Assembly: GCA_900753405.1 (NCBI GenBank)
Contig: CAADYZ010000015.1
Coordinates: 1-64,000, forward strand
DNA: 64,000 nucleotides
Reading direction: 5' to 3'
DNA from: Campylobacteraceae bacterium
GTDB lineage: Bacteria; Campylobacterota; Campylobacteria; Campylobacterales; Campylobacteraceae
The notes beneath the pieces are model-generated. The model was not told where the DNA came from. It ran no database searches and worked only from the letters and a program-made list of their open reading frames with translations. This document shows positions 34,735-42,905 of the stretch, piece after piece (the stretch's first letter is position 1; each line of letters begins with the position of its first letter). Both the position numbers and the translations under genes were made by a program.

Positions 34735-35559
34735 CTACTGGCGGATTTTGTCGTAAAAGTAGTTTGTCGCCTCGACAAAGCCGTCCAAACTTCCGCAGTC
34801 AAAACGCCTGCCTTTGAATTTATACGCCAAAACCATCCCCTGTTTCACCTGCGTCAAAAGCGCGTCTGTGATCTGAATTTCGCCGTTTTTGCCAGGCTTC
34901 GTCTCAGCCAAAATCCTAAAAATGTCGCTCGTTAGAATGTAGCGACCGATGATCGCAAGGTTGCTTGGCGCGTCTTGAAGTGAGGGCTTTTCGACCATAT
35001 CACTCACCATCAACAACCCTTCGTCGATCTCGCTTCCTGCGACAACGCCGTAGTTGCTGATGCTCTCGCCCTCAACCTCCATCACCGCCACAACCGAGCA
35101 ACGGTATTTTTCGTGGATCTGCCTCATCTGCGCCAAAACGCCCTCGCCCTCTTCATTCACGCACAAATCGTCTGCTAAAATCACGCCAAAAGCATCCTCG
35201 TTGATCAGCGTCCGCCCCGTGTAGATCGCATCTCCTAGCCCTTTCATACTCATCTGCCGCGTGAAAGAGAATTTGCAGTCGCTCAAAAGCTTGCGGATGT
35301 CGCTAAGAAGGTCTTCTTTTTTCGTGCCGCTGATTTGATGTTCGAGTTCGTAGCTTATGTCAAAATAATCCTCCAACGCCCTCTTCCCGCGCCCCGTGAC
35401 AAACGCCATCCTATCCATCCCAGCCTCCAACGCCTCATCCACGCCGTAGTGGATTAGCGGTTTGGTTAAAATCGGCAGCATCTCTTTTGGCAAGCTCTTT
35501 GTCGCAGGCAGAAATCTCGTCCCGTAGCCAGCAGCGGGAAAAAGGCAGGTCTTTAACAT
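34735..35559 (-). CDS. galU: UTP-glucose-1-phosphate uridylyltransferase
   Basis: Makes UDP-glucose for surface polysaccharides and LOS. The nucleotide site PAAGYGTRFLPATKSLPKEMLPI is at the N terminus, the catalytic-lysine region is DMVEKPSL, and KPGKNGEIQITDAL lies near the C terminus. The 274 residues match the GalU family. Divergent from mqnE; the 79-bp gap holds both promoters. Downstream lies the structured repeat mosaic. Confidence 0.95.
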   Translation of the reverse strand: MLKTCLFPAAGYGTRFLPATKSLPKEMLPILTKPLIHYGVDEALEAGMDRMAFVTGRGKRALEDYFDISYELEHQISGTKKEDLLSDIRKLLSDCKFSFTRQMSMKGLGDAIYTGRTLINEDAFGVILADDLCVNEEGEGVLAQMRQIHEKYRCSVVAVMEVEGESISNYGVVAGSEIDEGLLMVSDMVEKPSLQDAPSNLAIIGRYILTSDIFRILAETKPGKNGEIQITDALLTQVKQGMVLAYKFKGRRFDCGSLDGFVEATNYFYDKIRQ

Positions 35560-35644
35560 AAAAATCCTTTCAAAAAAAGCCGATTTTAACCAAAAATTTT
35601 TAATTTTTCGCTAAAATTGCCATTTTTTAGCAAAAAGGATGCAG

Positions 35645-36727
35645 ATGACGCAGTTGATCGAAAAGCTTGAAAGCAAAACTAGGCTCACTTACGAAGATGG
35701 CGTGAAACTTTGGGAGTTAGACCTCTTTACACTCGGTAAATTCGCGGATAGAATCAGGCGTGAAAAAAATGGCAATAATGTCTTTTTCAACCACAATCGC
35801 CACATCAACCCGACCAACATTTGCGCTGACTCGTGCAAGTTTTGCGCTTTTAGTGCCAACCGCAAAAACCCAAATGCGTATGAGATGACTCACGAGGAGA
35901 TTTTGGAGCAAGTCAGAGCAGCCGTTGCGCGAGGCGTGAAGGAATTTCACATCGTCAGCGCGCACAGCCCAAACAAGTCGTGGCAGTGGTATTTGGAGAT
36001 TTTCAGGCTGATCAAATCCGAATTTCCGCAAGCCCACATCAAAGCCCTCACCGCAGCGGAGGTGGATTTTTTGTCGCGAAAATTTGGCTTTTCTTACGAA
36101 GAGTTGATCGACAAAATGATCGAATATGGCGTGGATTCGATGCCCGGTGGCGGAGCGGAGATCTTTGACGAGCAAGTCAGGCGGCGGATTTGCGGTGGCA
36201 AAGTCGGCTCGAAAGAGTGGTTGCAAATCCACGCTTTGTGGCACGCAAAAGGGCGGCAAAGCAACGCGACAATGCTCTTTGGGCATTTAGAGTCGCGCGA
36301 AAACAGAGTGGATCACATTTTGCGTTTGCGCGCTGTGCAAGACGAGAGCTTAAAACGCGGCAACGGCGGCGGTTTTAACGCCTTCATCCCGCTTGTTTTC
36401 CAACGCCAAAACAACTACCTTAAAGTCGAAGGCGTGCTTGGCAGTGAGGAGATTTTAAAGACATTTGCAGTCGCTAGAATCCTACTTGACAACTTCACGC
36501 ACATCAAATCCTACTGGGCGACAACCACGCTAAACCTCGCTTTGGTGGCGCAAAATTTTGGCGCAGACGACCTTGACGGGACGATCGAAGTCGAAAGCAT
36601 CCAAAGCGCAGCAGGAGCAAAAAGTCGCGGTGGCGTGAGCGTTAAAGAGTTCATCGACCTCATCCAAACAAGCGGTTTTACCGCAGTTGAGCGCGACTCG
36701 CTTTACAATGTCGTCACAACCTACTAG
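35645..36727 (+). CDS. mqnE: Aminofutalosine synthase (menaquinone, futalosine pathway)
   Basis: A 360-residue radical SAM enzyme that joins a chorismate-derived enolpyruvyl compound to SAM, giving aminofutalosine. The cluster motif is CADSCKFCAF (C-x3-C-x2-C); MPGGGAEIF and IKSYWATTTLNLALVAQNFGADDLDGT are typical of MqnE. The futalosine route is the one used by Campylobacter and Helicobacter. I prefer ATG 35645 over 35639, because AAAAAGGA is only 1 bp from the first and 7 bp from the second. A family A palindrome follows at 36742-36771. Confidence 0.93.
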   Translation: MTQLIEKLESKTRLTYEDGVKLWELDLFTLGKFADRIRREKNGNNVFFNHNRHINPTNICADSCKFCAFSANRKNPNAYEMTHEEILEQVRAAVARGVKEFHIVSAHSPNKSWQWYLEIFRLIKSEFPQAHIKALTAAEVDFLSRKFGFSYEELIDKMIEYGVDSMPGGGAEIFDEQVRRRICGGKVGSKEWLQIHALWHAKGRQSNATMLFGHLESRENRVDHILRLRAVQDESLKRGNGGGFNAFIPLVFQRQNNYLKVEGVLGSEEILKTFAVARILLDNFTHIKSYWATTTLNLALVAQNFGADDLDGTIEVESIQSAAGAKSRGGVSVKEFIDLIQTSGFTAVERDSLYNVVTTY

Positions 36728-36741
36728 CGCGCCGTTTGCAC

Positions 36742-36771
36742 ATTGTCAAAATCAAATTTGGTTTTGACAAT
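36742..36771 (+). terminator. Family A palindrome, terminator-like, after mqnE
   Basis: ATTGTCAAAA (36742-36751) pairs with TTTTGACAAT (36762-36771); the centre TCAAATTTGG is itself self-complementary apart from T-G. It stands 15 bp after the mqnE stop and before the tRNA promoter. Confidence 0.6.
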
Positions 36772-36833
36772 TTGGCGTGAGATGGCGTGAAAAACTAAAA
36801 ATGTTAATTTAAATTCGATTTTGACAAAAACCC

Positions 36834-36862
36834 TTGACAAATGTAAATCTTTTTGCTATAAT
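36834..36862 (+). promoter_or_regulatory. Consensus sigma-70 promoter of the tRNA pair
   Basis: TTGACA (36834-36839), 17-bp spacer, TATAAT (36857-36862). Both hexamers match the consensus exactly, which is rare in Campylobacter and fits strong stable-RNA expression. Confidence 0.9.
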
Positions 36863-36878
36863 CCGCGTTTTTAATTGA

Positions 36879-36953
36879 TGGGGTATCGCCAAGCGGTAAG
36901 GCATCAGGTTTTGGTCCTGACATTCAGAGGTTCGAATCCTCTTACCCCATCCA
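36879..36953 (+). tRNA. tRNA-Gln (anticodon TTG)
   Basis: 75 nt with encoded CCA. Acceptor TGGGGTA pairs with TACCCCA; D arm CGCCAAGCGGTAAGGC; anticodon stem TCAGG with CCTGA around loop TTTTGGT; T arm with GGTTCGAATCC. It decodes CAA and CAG by wobble. Confidence 0.97.
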
Positions 36954-36966
36954 CTTCCACTTTTGA

Positions 36967-37041
<75 letters not shown>

Positions 37042-37471
37042 ATCTTCAAGTTTTTTCAGCAGTTTTGTTTTTCTTTTGTTTTTTGTTCGCAAGCGAAGTT
37101 CGCGGTTTTCTTTGCGAGTGAAGTTTAATTTGTCGTTTTGTCGTTTGAGTGTTTTGCGGTGTAGCGTAAAGTTAAAAATGAGTAGTTTTGAAACAAATTA
37201 ATGCTTCAAAACTAGTTTTGCCCTTATGGCAAGAAGATTAAAATCCAGCACCAAGTCCAAATCCACCAGATGATAGCTTCGATCATAGCTTGTCCTTTCG
37301 TTAAAATTAAATCGTATTTTACAATTTTTTGTTTTAAACCAAAATTAAACATAAAGTTTCAAAAGAGGTAACAAAAACTTTCTCAAAACACCCGCAAAAA
37401 CGCTCATTAATGCAAAAATGTAAAATTAAAGTTTTTTCGCTAAAATGAAAAAAATGATTTTAGAGGTGAGA
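37042..37471. other. 430-bp gap between tRNA-fMet and pilD
   Basis: Just after the tRNA are T-rich runs and TTTGTTTTTTGTTCGC-like sequence (about 37058-37140) that may terminate it. A 20-codon frame is on the minus strand at 37224-37286. AT-rich DNA follows before pilD. Nothing else is recognised. Confidence 0.5.
37224..37286 (-). CDS. Candidate Trp-rich micropeptide (20 aa)
   Basis: ATG 37286 reads M-I-E-A-I-I-W-W-I-W-T-W-C-W-I-L-I-F-L-P and stops at 37224. AAAGGA lies 8 bp before the start. Five tryptophans in 20 residues and full hydrophobicity suggest a membrane micropeptide, perhaps a type I toxin-like or regulatory peptide. No homologue is recognised; a chance frame remains possible. 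Confidence 0.4.
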   Translation of the reverse strand: MIEAIIWWIWTWCWILIFLP

Positions 37472-38263
37472 ATGGTTGTTTTTTATGGAATTTTTGGCGC
37501 GATTTTTGGCTCATTTTGCGCCTTGCTTGCTAGCAGATTACCGCAAAATCTTCCCGTTTGTTTTACGCGAAGTCGCTGCCTAAGCTGCCAAAAAACGCTA
37601 AAAACCCGCCACCTCATCCCGCTGTTTTCTTACGCTTTTTTGCGCGGAAAATGCGCCTTTTGCGGCAGCAAAATCGGCTTTGAAACCTTTGCGAGCGAGG
37701 CGTTTGGGCTGTTAAATGGCGTGGCGTGTTATTTGTTAAAATCAAATTTGGTTTTAACAAATTTGGCGAATTTCGCGCCCAGCGTTGAGGTTGCAACCGC
37801 CGTTTATCTGCTGATTTTAATAATCTGCATCCAACTCATCTTCACGCTGTGTTTGCTAGACTTGCGTTTCAACGCTGTTTCGTCCTCGCTACTACTAGCT
37901 CTGTTTTTCCTCGCTGCCCTTTTAAACCCAGCAAATTTACCAACTAGCCTTGCGTTTATCGGCGGAGCGGCGGTGTTAAAAATGTCGCTTAGCAGCTATC
38001 TTAGCCGTAAAAAAGAGGAGTTAGTCGAGGCGATGGGCGAGGCGGATGTGGTGTTTTTTGGCGTCATCGCTCTGTTTTTTGACGCGTTACAAAGCTTTTG
38101 CGTCATCTTCATCGCCTCGCTTTTGCAGCTAGTTTTGCATCTGATTTTGGCTAAATTTTCAAAAAAAACTATGCTGCCGTTCATCCCCGCGTTAAGTTTG
38201 GCGATGCTTTTGGCGGCGTTTTTACCACAAGATTTGTTTAACAAGGCATTTTATGGCTACTAG
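37472..38263 (+). CDS. pilD: Prepilin leader peptidase/N-methyltransferase
   Basis: An A24-family membrane aspartic protease that processes prepilin-like pseudopilins of the Cts transformation system. N-terminal IFGAIFGSFCALLASRLPQ, then two zinc CxxC pairs (CLSCQ and CAFCG), then about six helices with the catalytic aspartates in CLLDLRFNAVS and GEADVVFFG. I chose ATG 37472 because AGAGGTGAG precedes it; an upstream ATG at 37445 has no ribosome site. A repeat A palindrome lies in frame at 37731-37762 and encodes LLKSNLVLTNLA between membrane segments. Confidence 0.88.
   Translation: MVVFYGIFGAIFGSFCALLASRLPQNLPVCFTRSRCLSCQKTLKTRHLIPLFSYAFLRGKCAFCGSKIGFETFASEAFGLLNGVACYLLKSNLVLTNLANFAPSVEVATAVYLLILIICIQLIFTLCLLDLRFNAVSSSLLLALFFLAALLNPANLPTSLAFIGGAAVLKMSLSSYLSRKKEELVEAMGEADVVFFGVIALFFDALQSFCVIFIASLLQLVLHLILAKFSKKTMLPFIPALSLAMLLAAFLPQDLFNKAFYGY
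37731..37762. repeat. Family A palindrome inside pilD
   Basis: ATTTGTTAAAA..TTTTAACAAAT arms around TCAAATTTGG; 32 bp in frame within a coding region. This is the same repeat as in the intergenic gaps. Confidence 0.85.
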
Positions 38264-39347
38264 ATATCTTTTTCGCAACTTTTTCACCTCGTTTTGCTCG
38301 ATTTTTGCGACTCTTTTTCTCATCCTAGCGGTCGTGTTTTTCCTGCAAATCGCGCGCATTACAAGTATGATCGAGATTAATTTTTTAGAACTGCTTTACA
38401 CTTTCGTGCTGATGTTGCCAAAAATTCTCGCCTTTTGCCTGCCGATCACCTTTTTTATCGCGCTCTCAACGATGCTCTACCGCCTCTCAAAAGAGAATGA
38501 AAGCATAGTTTTATTCACACTTGGCTACTCGCCGCGCAAAATTTCTGCCTCATTTGGCGCGTTGGCGGCTCTGTTTTGCACGGCTTTGCTGCTAAACACC
38601 GCCTTTTTGCTGCCGTTGGCGGAGTTTAAGATGCAAAGTTTCATCGCCCAAAAACAAGAAAATATCAACCCAAACTTCAAAGCCGCCGAAGTCGGACAAA
38701 GCTTTGGGAAATACCACATTTTCGTCAAGTCAAAAAACAAGGATGGCTCGTTTAATGATGTCGCGTTGTATTCTGACAAGGAATTTTTGATCGCTAAAAA
38801 GGCGTTTTTCAACGCAACAAGCGGCGAGTTAAACCTGTTGAACGCAAGCGTTTATGGCAACAAAGAAGACCTGCTCATCGCGCGGTTTAAAAGGCTTGTG
38901 GTCGCTTTGACAAACGAGGCAAAAGGCGGCGAAGGCTTTTCGGCAAATGGCTACTGGGCGGCGGCTTTTGGGCTAAACAGCTTTGCGTCAAGTGACGCTC
39001 TGCGCGCCGTCCTCACGCTAAATCCCGCCAAAAGGCAGATTTTAGAAGAAAACCAAACCGCCGCAAGCCCTTACGAGCAAGCCTCGCGCGCAAAAGACCT
39101 CAGCATTTTCGTGCTGCTCTCGCTTTTTGCCTTTGAGACCTTTAACTTTGCCATCAGCTTTGGCATCGTCACTTACCGCTACGAAAAAGGGGTGATTTAC
39201 GGCGGAATTTTTCTCATCCTGCTTGGGTATTTCACCGCCGTTGTCTTGCTTGCGAAGATGCCGCTAGTGGCGATTTTAGGCGTGTTTGGGCTGTTTTTTA
39301 CGCTTAGTATATTCTACTTTAAGCACAAAATTTTAAGCAAATACTAA
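38253..39347 (+). CDS. lptF: LptF/LptG-family LPS export permease
   Basis: A 364-residue inner-membrane protein of the YjgP/YjgQ family: three helices at the N terminus (about 12-35, 45-70, 95-120), a large periplasmic jellyroll (about 130-265), and three C-terminal helices. The stretch LYRLSKENESIVLFTLGYSP holds the conserved cytoplasmic coupling glutamates that contact LptB. It overlaps pilD by 11 bp. LptF versus LptG cannot be settled by sequence reading; the N-terminal features favour LptF. Confidence 0.85.
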   Translation: MATRYLFRNFFTSFCSIFATLFLILAVVFFLQIARITSMIEINFLELLYTFVLMLPKILAFCLPITFFIALSTMLYRLSKENESIVLFTLGYSPRKISASFGALAALFCTALLLNTAFLLPLAEFKMQSFIAQKQENINPNFKAAEVGQSFGKYHIFVKSKNKDGSFNDVALYSDKEFLIAKKAFFNATSGELNLLNASVYGNKEDLLIARFKRLVVALTNEAKGGEGFSANGYWAAAFGLNSFASSDALRAVLTLNPAKRQILEENQTAASPYEQASRAKDLSIFVLLSLFAFETFNFAISFGIVTYRYEKGVIYGGIFLILLGYFTAVVLLAKMPLVAILGVFGLFFTLSIFYFKHKILSKY

Positions 39348-39378
39348 CCTCAAAACCAAATTTGAGTCAAACGCTCTT

Positions 39379-39430
39379 AAATTCGGTTTTGACAAATTCG
39401 CACAAACGCAAACTTGTCAAAACCGAATTT
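39379..39430. terminator. Bidirectional terminator from inverted family A pair
   Basis: AAATTCGGTTTTGACAA (39379-39395) pairs perfectly with TTGTCAAAACCGAATTT (39414-39430), 17 bp with an 18-nt loop. It lies between the convergent lptF and dsbC-like genes. Confidence 0.75.
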
Positions 39431-39488
39431 GAAACGCCCTGTTTCAACTTTTTTGCTTTAATTCCAGCTTCAACTTTGCTTCAACACC

Positions 39489-40241
39489 CTACTGCAACAT
39501 CTCAGCAAAAATCACACTCGGCACGCCACGGATCGCGCCAGTGCGGTAGATCTGCCCGACCTGCTCTTGGAGCTCTCTGACCGCCTTTTGACTCACCTCA
39601 CGCGGGTCAGGCGCTTGCGGGTCGAAATATTTTTTGAAAATATTGATCTTCTCTTGCAGCGTTTTTGCCTTTTTGCTCTCTTGGATGATCTTCACGCTTT
39701 TTCGCATCGCCTCCTCGCCGTGGCGGTCAATCGGCGCTAGAATCACGCGGAAATTCACGCTTTTAAGGTCGTTTTCGTGGTTTTTCATCGCCTCGCGGCA
39801 GTATTTACAAAGCGGATCGGTGAAGAGATAGACATATGGATTTTTCGGGTCAGAAACTAGCTCAACCACCTGTAATTTCGGCAAAATCGCCTTCAACGCG
39901 GCGTAAGAGCGCTGCAACGCTTGCGTCTTTTGCTCCTCTTCAAACCTGTTTTGGTAAGAGACGCCCGTTTTTGGGTCGATGAGGTCTAAAAAAAGCATCT
40001 CCCCGTCACTAAAAACCGCCTCGCGCCTTTGGTAACCGCCCTTTTGAAAGAGCAGCGTGATCTGCTCAAAACGCTCGTTGTCAAGCCGTTTTCTGCTCTC
40101 AACGCTCACGCTCACGCCGCTTTTTACCGCCCCGCCATAAAGCCTTAAAACCTCTTCGTCACTCACAACCGCGCCCAAATTTGACGCCACGCCTGCCGCA
40201 ACCGCACAAAACGCTGCGTTTTTTAACAACCAACTCTTCAT
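39489..40241 (-). CDS. DsbC/DsbG-like periplasmic thiol-disulfide protein
   Basis: A 250-residue exported protein: signal peptide (KNAAFCAVAAGVASNLGA), an N-terminal dimerisation-like region, and a thioredoxin fold with active site DPLCKYCREAM (C-K-Y-C) and cis-proline loop IRGVPSVIFAEM. It is expected to isomerise or reduce disulfides in the periplasm, possibly supplying reduced cysteines for cytochrome c maturation. It is convergent with lptF and downstream of hemL on the same strand (27-bp gap). Confidence 0.82.
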   Translation of the reverse strand: MKSWLLKNAAFCAVAAGVASNLGAVVSDEEVLRLYGGAVKSGVSVSVESRKRLDNERFEQITLLFQKGGYQRREAVFSDGEMLFLDLIDPKTGVSYQNRFEEEQKTQALQRSYAALKAILPKLQVVELVSDPKNPYVYLFTDPLCKYCREAMKNHENDLKSVNFRVILAPIDRHGEEAMRKSVKIIQESKKAKTLQEKINIFKKYFDPQAPDPREVSQKAVRELQEQVGQIYRTGAIRGVPSVIFAEMLQ

Positions 40242-40268
40242 AAATCCTCCAAATTCGGTTTTTGCAAA

Positions 40269-41540
40269 TTAAATTTGCTTAAAGCTTTTTTCGATCATCT
40301 CAGCGGTCTTTTCGAGACTTTTTTGGCTGTGTTTTTTGCAGACAAACAGCGTCTCAAACTGGCTTGGCGGAAGGTAGATGCCGTTTGCTAACATCGCCTT
40401 GTGAAAACGCGCAAACATCTGCGTGTCGCTGCGTAGTGCGTCTTCATAGTTCTTCACGCTCTTTTGGTTAAAGAAAAATCCCCACATCGACCCGCGACTT
40501 TGCACTTGGATCGCCACACCCTTTTTCGCCGCACAATCCTTCAACACGCCCGTTAAAAAGGCGGTTTTTTGCGAGAGTTTGTCGTAGAGTTTTGGGATTT
40601 GGTTGATCTTACTCAAAGTTGCGATCCCCGCCGCCATCGCAACTGGATTTCCGCTCAAAGTTCCTGCTTGATAAACCCCGCCAAGAGGGCTAATTAAACT
40701 CATAATCTCATCCCTCGCCGCATACGCCGCGCACGGCATTCCGCCGCCGATGACTTTGCCAAAAGTGACGATGTCAGCTTTGATCCCATTAAGCCCAAAA
40801 CTTCCCGTTTGGCTCGCCCTAAAACCGCTCATCACCTCATCAAAGATCAGCACCGCGCCGTATTTATCACACAATTTCCTAAGCCCTTGCAAGAAGATCG
40901 TCTCCGCTGGCACTAAGCCCATATTCCCAGCGATCGGCTCGATGATCACGCAGCCGATCTCCCCGCTGTCAAGGCATTTTTTCACGCTCTCTAAGTCATT
41001 GTAAATGGCGATGTGCGTGTGTTTTGCGAAGTCTTGCGGCACACCAAGCGAGTCTGAGTTGCCAAAAGTCGTTGCCCCGCTGCCTGCCTTGACAAGAAGC
41101 GAGTCGCTGTGCCCGTGGTAACATCCAGCAAATTTCAAAATTCCGTCTTTTTTGCTAAAACCGCGCGCGAGGCGAATTGCACTCATAGTCGCCTCCGTGC
41201 CGCTATTTACAAAGCGGATTTTGTCAAGGTGCGGGAATTTCTCCAAAACCAGCGAGGCAAGCTGAGTCTCCAAAACGCACGGCGCGCCAAAGCTTAGCCC
41301 GTGTTTTGCGCTTTTGCAAACCGCCTTTAAAACATCCTTGTCCGCGTGTCCAAAAATCATCGGTCCCCAGCTTAGAACATAGTCAATGTAACGCCTCCCT
41401 TCGACATCATACAAAAACTCGTTTTTCGCCTTTTGGATGAACGGCGGCTCGCCTCCAACGCTGCCAAACGCCCTAACAGGAGAATCCACCCCGCCTGCTA
41501 TCACCTTTTTTGCCTGCGCAAAAGCTGACTGATTTGTCAT
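40269..41540 (-). CDS. hemL: Glutamate-1-semialdehyde 2,1-aminomutase
   Basis: Makes 5-aminolevulinate for heme by the C5 route. Class III aminotransferase with FDEVMSGFRAS (PLP-binding Asp), the PLP lysine in TFGKVIGGGMPCAAY, and the N-terminal GGVDSPVRAF. The 423 residues match the family. Its neighbours, a c-type cytochrome gene on one side and a thiol-disulfide protein on the other, fit a heme/cytochrome theme. Confidence 0.96.
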   Translation of the reverse strand: MTNQSAFAQAKKVIAGGVDSPVRAFGSVGGEPPFIQKAKNEFLYDVEGRRYIDYVLSWGPMIFGHADKDVLKAVCKSAKHGLSFGAPCVLETQLASLVLEKFPHLDKIRFVNSGTEATMSAIRLARGFSKKDGILKFAGCYHGHSDSLLVKAGSGATTFGNSDSLGVPQDFAKHTHIAIYNDLESVKKCLDSGEIGCVIIEPIAGNMGLVPAETIFLQGLRKLCDKYGAVLIFDEVMSGFRASQTGSFGLNGIKADIVTFGKVIGGGMPCAAYAARDEIMSLISPLGGVYQAGTLSGNPVAMAAGIATLSKINQIPKLYDKLSQKTAFLTGVLKDCAAKKGVAIQVQSRGSMWGFFFNQKSVKNYEDALRSDTQMFARFHKAMLANGIYLPPSQFETLFVCKKHSQKSLEKTAEMIEKSFKQI

Positions 41541-41581
41541 CTGCTATCCTTAATAATAAAATTTCAAATTCGGTTTTAACA

Positions 41582-41935
41582 TTAATTTTTACTAAACCTG
41601 CTGACATATTCATAAAGCGCTTCGATCTCGCCTTCGGTTAAAAAATATGTCGGCATAAACTTCCGTGGCGAGTTAAAAACTGCCTTAAACTCCTCAAAGC
41701 CGATCGTGTTGATCGCAGGAGCGATGAGCTTGTGTTGGTCGAGTTGTTTTGTGGTTTTGTTGTAGGTTGAATAGGTCGCGATCACCCTGCTCTCACCGCG
41801 AAATCCGTGGCATTTTGCGCAGCTGATGCCGCGTGGGTTTGTGTAAAGCAGCTTTGCGTAATCTTGCTTGCTGATAAACTCCTCAGCATTTAAGAAGGTG
41901 GATAAAATTAGCAAAATTAATGTTTTTTTTCTCAC
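41582..41935 (-). CDS. Periplasmic monoheme c-type cytochrome
   Basis: A 117-residue protein with a signal peptide (MRKKTLILLILSTFLNA), one heme site CAKCH at about 39-43, and a possible distal methionine in RKFMPTYFL. It is a small class I-like cytochrome c. The family also occurs between hemL and folD in C. jejuni. Electron partner unknown. Confidence 0.85.
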   Translation of the reverse strand: MRKKTLILLILSTFLNAEEFISKQDYAKLLYTNPRGISCAKCHGFRGESRVIATYSTYNKTTKQLDQHKLIAPAINTIGFEEFKAVFNSPRKFMPTYFLTEGEIEALYEYVSRFSKN

Positions 41936-41967
41936 AACTTACCTTAAATTCAATTTTATTTGGTTAT

Positions 41968-41973
41968 TATAAT
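41968..41973 (+). promoter_or_regulatory. Promoter -10 of folD-lepB
   Basis: TATAAT 34 bp upstream of the folD ATG in the 71-bp divergent gap; AAAGG precedes the start. Confidence 0.5.
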
Positions 41974-42006
41974 CACTATTTTGTAAAAGTAAAATAAAGG
42001 CTGGTT

Positions 42007-42891
42007 ATGAATTCTTTCAAGTTAATGCAAGGAAAAGAGGTTGCGGCGGCGGTGAAAAACCGTGTTAAACAAGAGGCGTTGGAGCTGACGCAAAAGGGCG
42101 TTGTGCCTTGTTTGGCGGTCGTTTTGGTCGGCGAAGATCCAGCTAGTGCGACTTATGTTAGCAGCAAGCACAAAGCTTGCGAGGAGTGTGGCTTCAAGTC
42201 GCTTAGTTACAAATTCGACACTTCGATCACCCAAGAGGAGCTTTTGGGGCTCATCGACTCACTCAACAAAGACGAGAGCGTGGATGGGATTTTGGTTCAG
42301 CTGCCTTTGCCAAAACACATCGACACAAACGCGGTCATCCAAGCCATCAACCCGAATAAAGATGTCGATGGGTTTGCGGAGGTGAATGTCGGCAGGCTTG
42401 TTAGCGGGCTTGAAGGCTTTGTGCCTTGCACGCCGCTTGGGGTGATGGAGATGCTCAAATTTTACGGCATCGAAGTTAGCGGAAAAGAGGCGTTAGTCAT
42501 CGGCAGAAGCAACATTGTCGGCAAGCCGATGGCAAACTTGCTGTTAAACGCGGGTGCAACCGTGACGATCGCCCACAGCAAAACGCAAAACCTAGCCGAA
42601 GTCGCCAGACGAGCGCAGATCATCGTCATCGCCATCGGCAAACCAAACTTCCTAACTGCGGATATGGTCAGTGAAGGGGCGGTGGTTGTTGATGTTGGGA
42701 TCAATAGAATTGCAGACGCAAACGCTCCAAAAGGCAGCCGCTTGGTTGGAGACGCCGACTTTGAGGGTGTCGCGCCAAAAACCAGCTTCATCACACCGGT
42801 GCCCGGCGGCGTTGGGGTGATGACGATTGCGATGTTGATGTCAAACACGATCAAAAGCGCGAAAAACAGAGCTTGCAAAAACCGAATTTGA
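42007..42891 (+). CDS. folD: Methylenetetrahydrofolate dehydrogenase/cyclohydrolase
   Basis: Bifunctional enzyme interconverting 5,10-methylene-THF and 10-formyl-THF. YVSSKHKACEE carries the catalytic Tyr/Lys, GILVQLPLPKH and PNKDVDGF are family signatures, GRSNIVGKPMANLLL binds NADP, and TPVPGGVGVMTIAML is C-terminal. The last residues ACKNRI and the TGA come from a repeat A copy (about 42876-42891), which therefore rewrote the C terminus. lepB begins 14 bp later. Confidence 0.95.
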   Translation: MNSFKLMQGKEVAAAVKNRVKQEALELTQKGVVPCLAVVLVGEDPASATYVSSKHKACEECGFKSLSYKFDTSITQEELLGLIDSLNKDESVDGILVQLPLPKHIDTNAVIQAINPNKDVDGFAEVNVGRLVSGLEGFVPCTPLGVMEMLKFYGIEVSGKEALVIGRSNIVGKPMANLLLNAGATVTIAHSKTQNLAEVARRAQIIVIAIGKPNFLTADMVSEGAVVVDVGINRIADANAPKGSRLVGDADFEGVAPKTSFITPVPGGVGVMTIAMLMSNTIKSAKNRACKNRI

Positions 42892-42905
42892 AAACAGGGG
42901 CGGTG

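Noticed and set aside
34428..34817. 129-codon plus-strand frame over the third mosaic
   Set aside because: It is composed of repeat C and A sequence and runs antisense into galU; no start signal.
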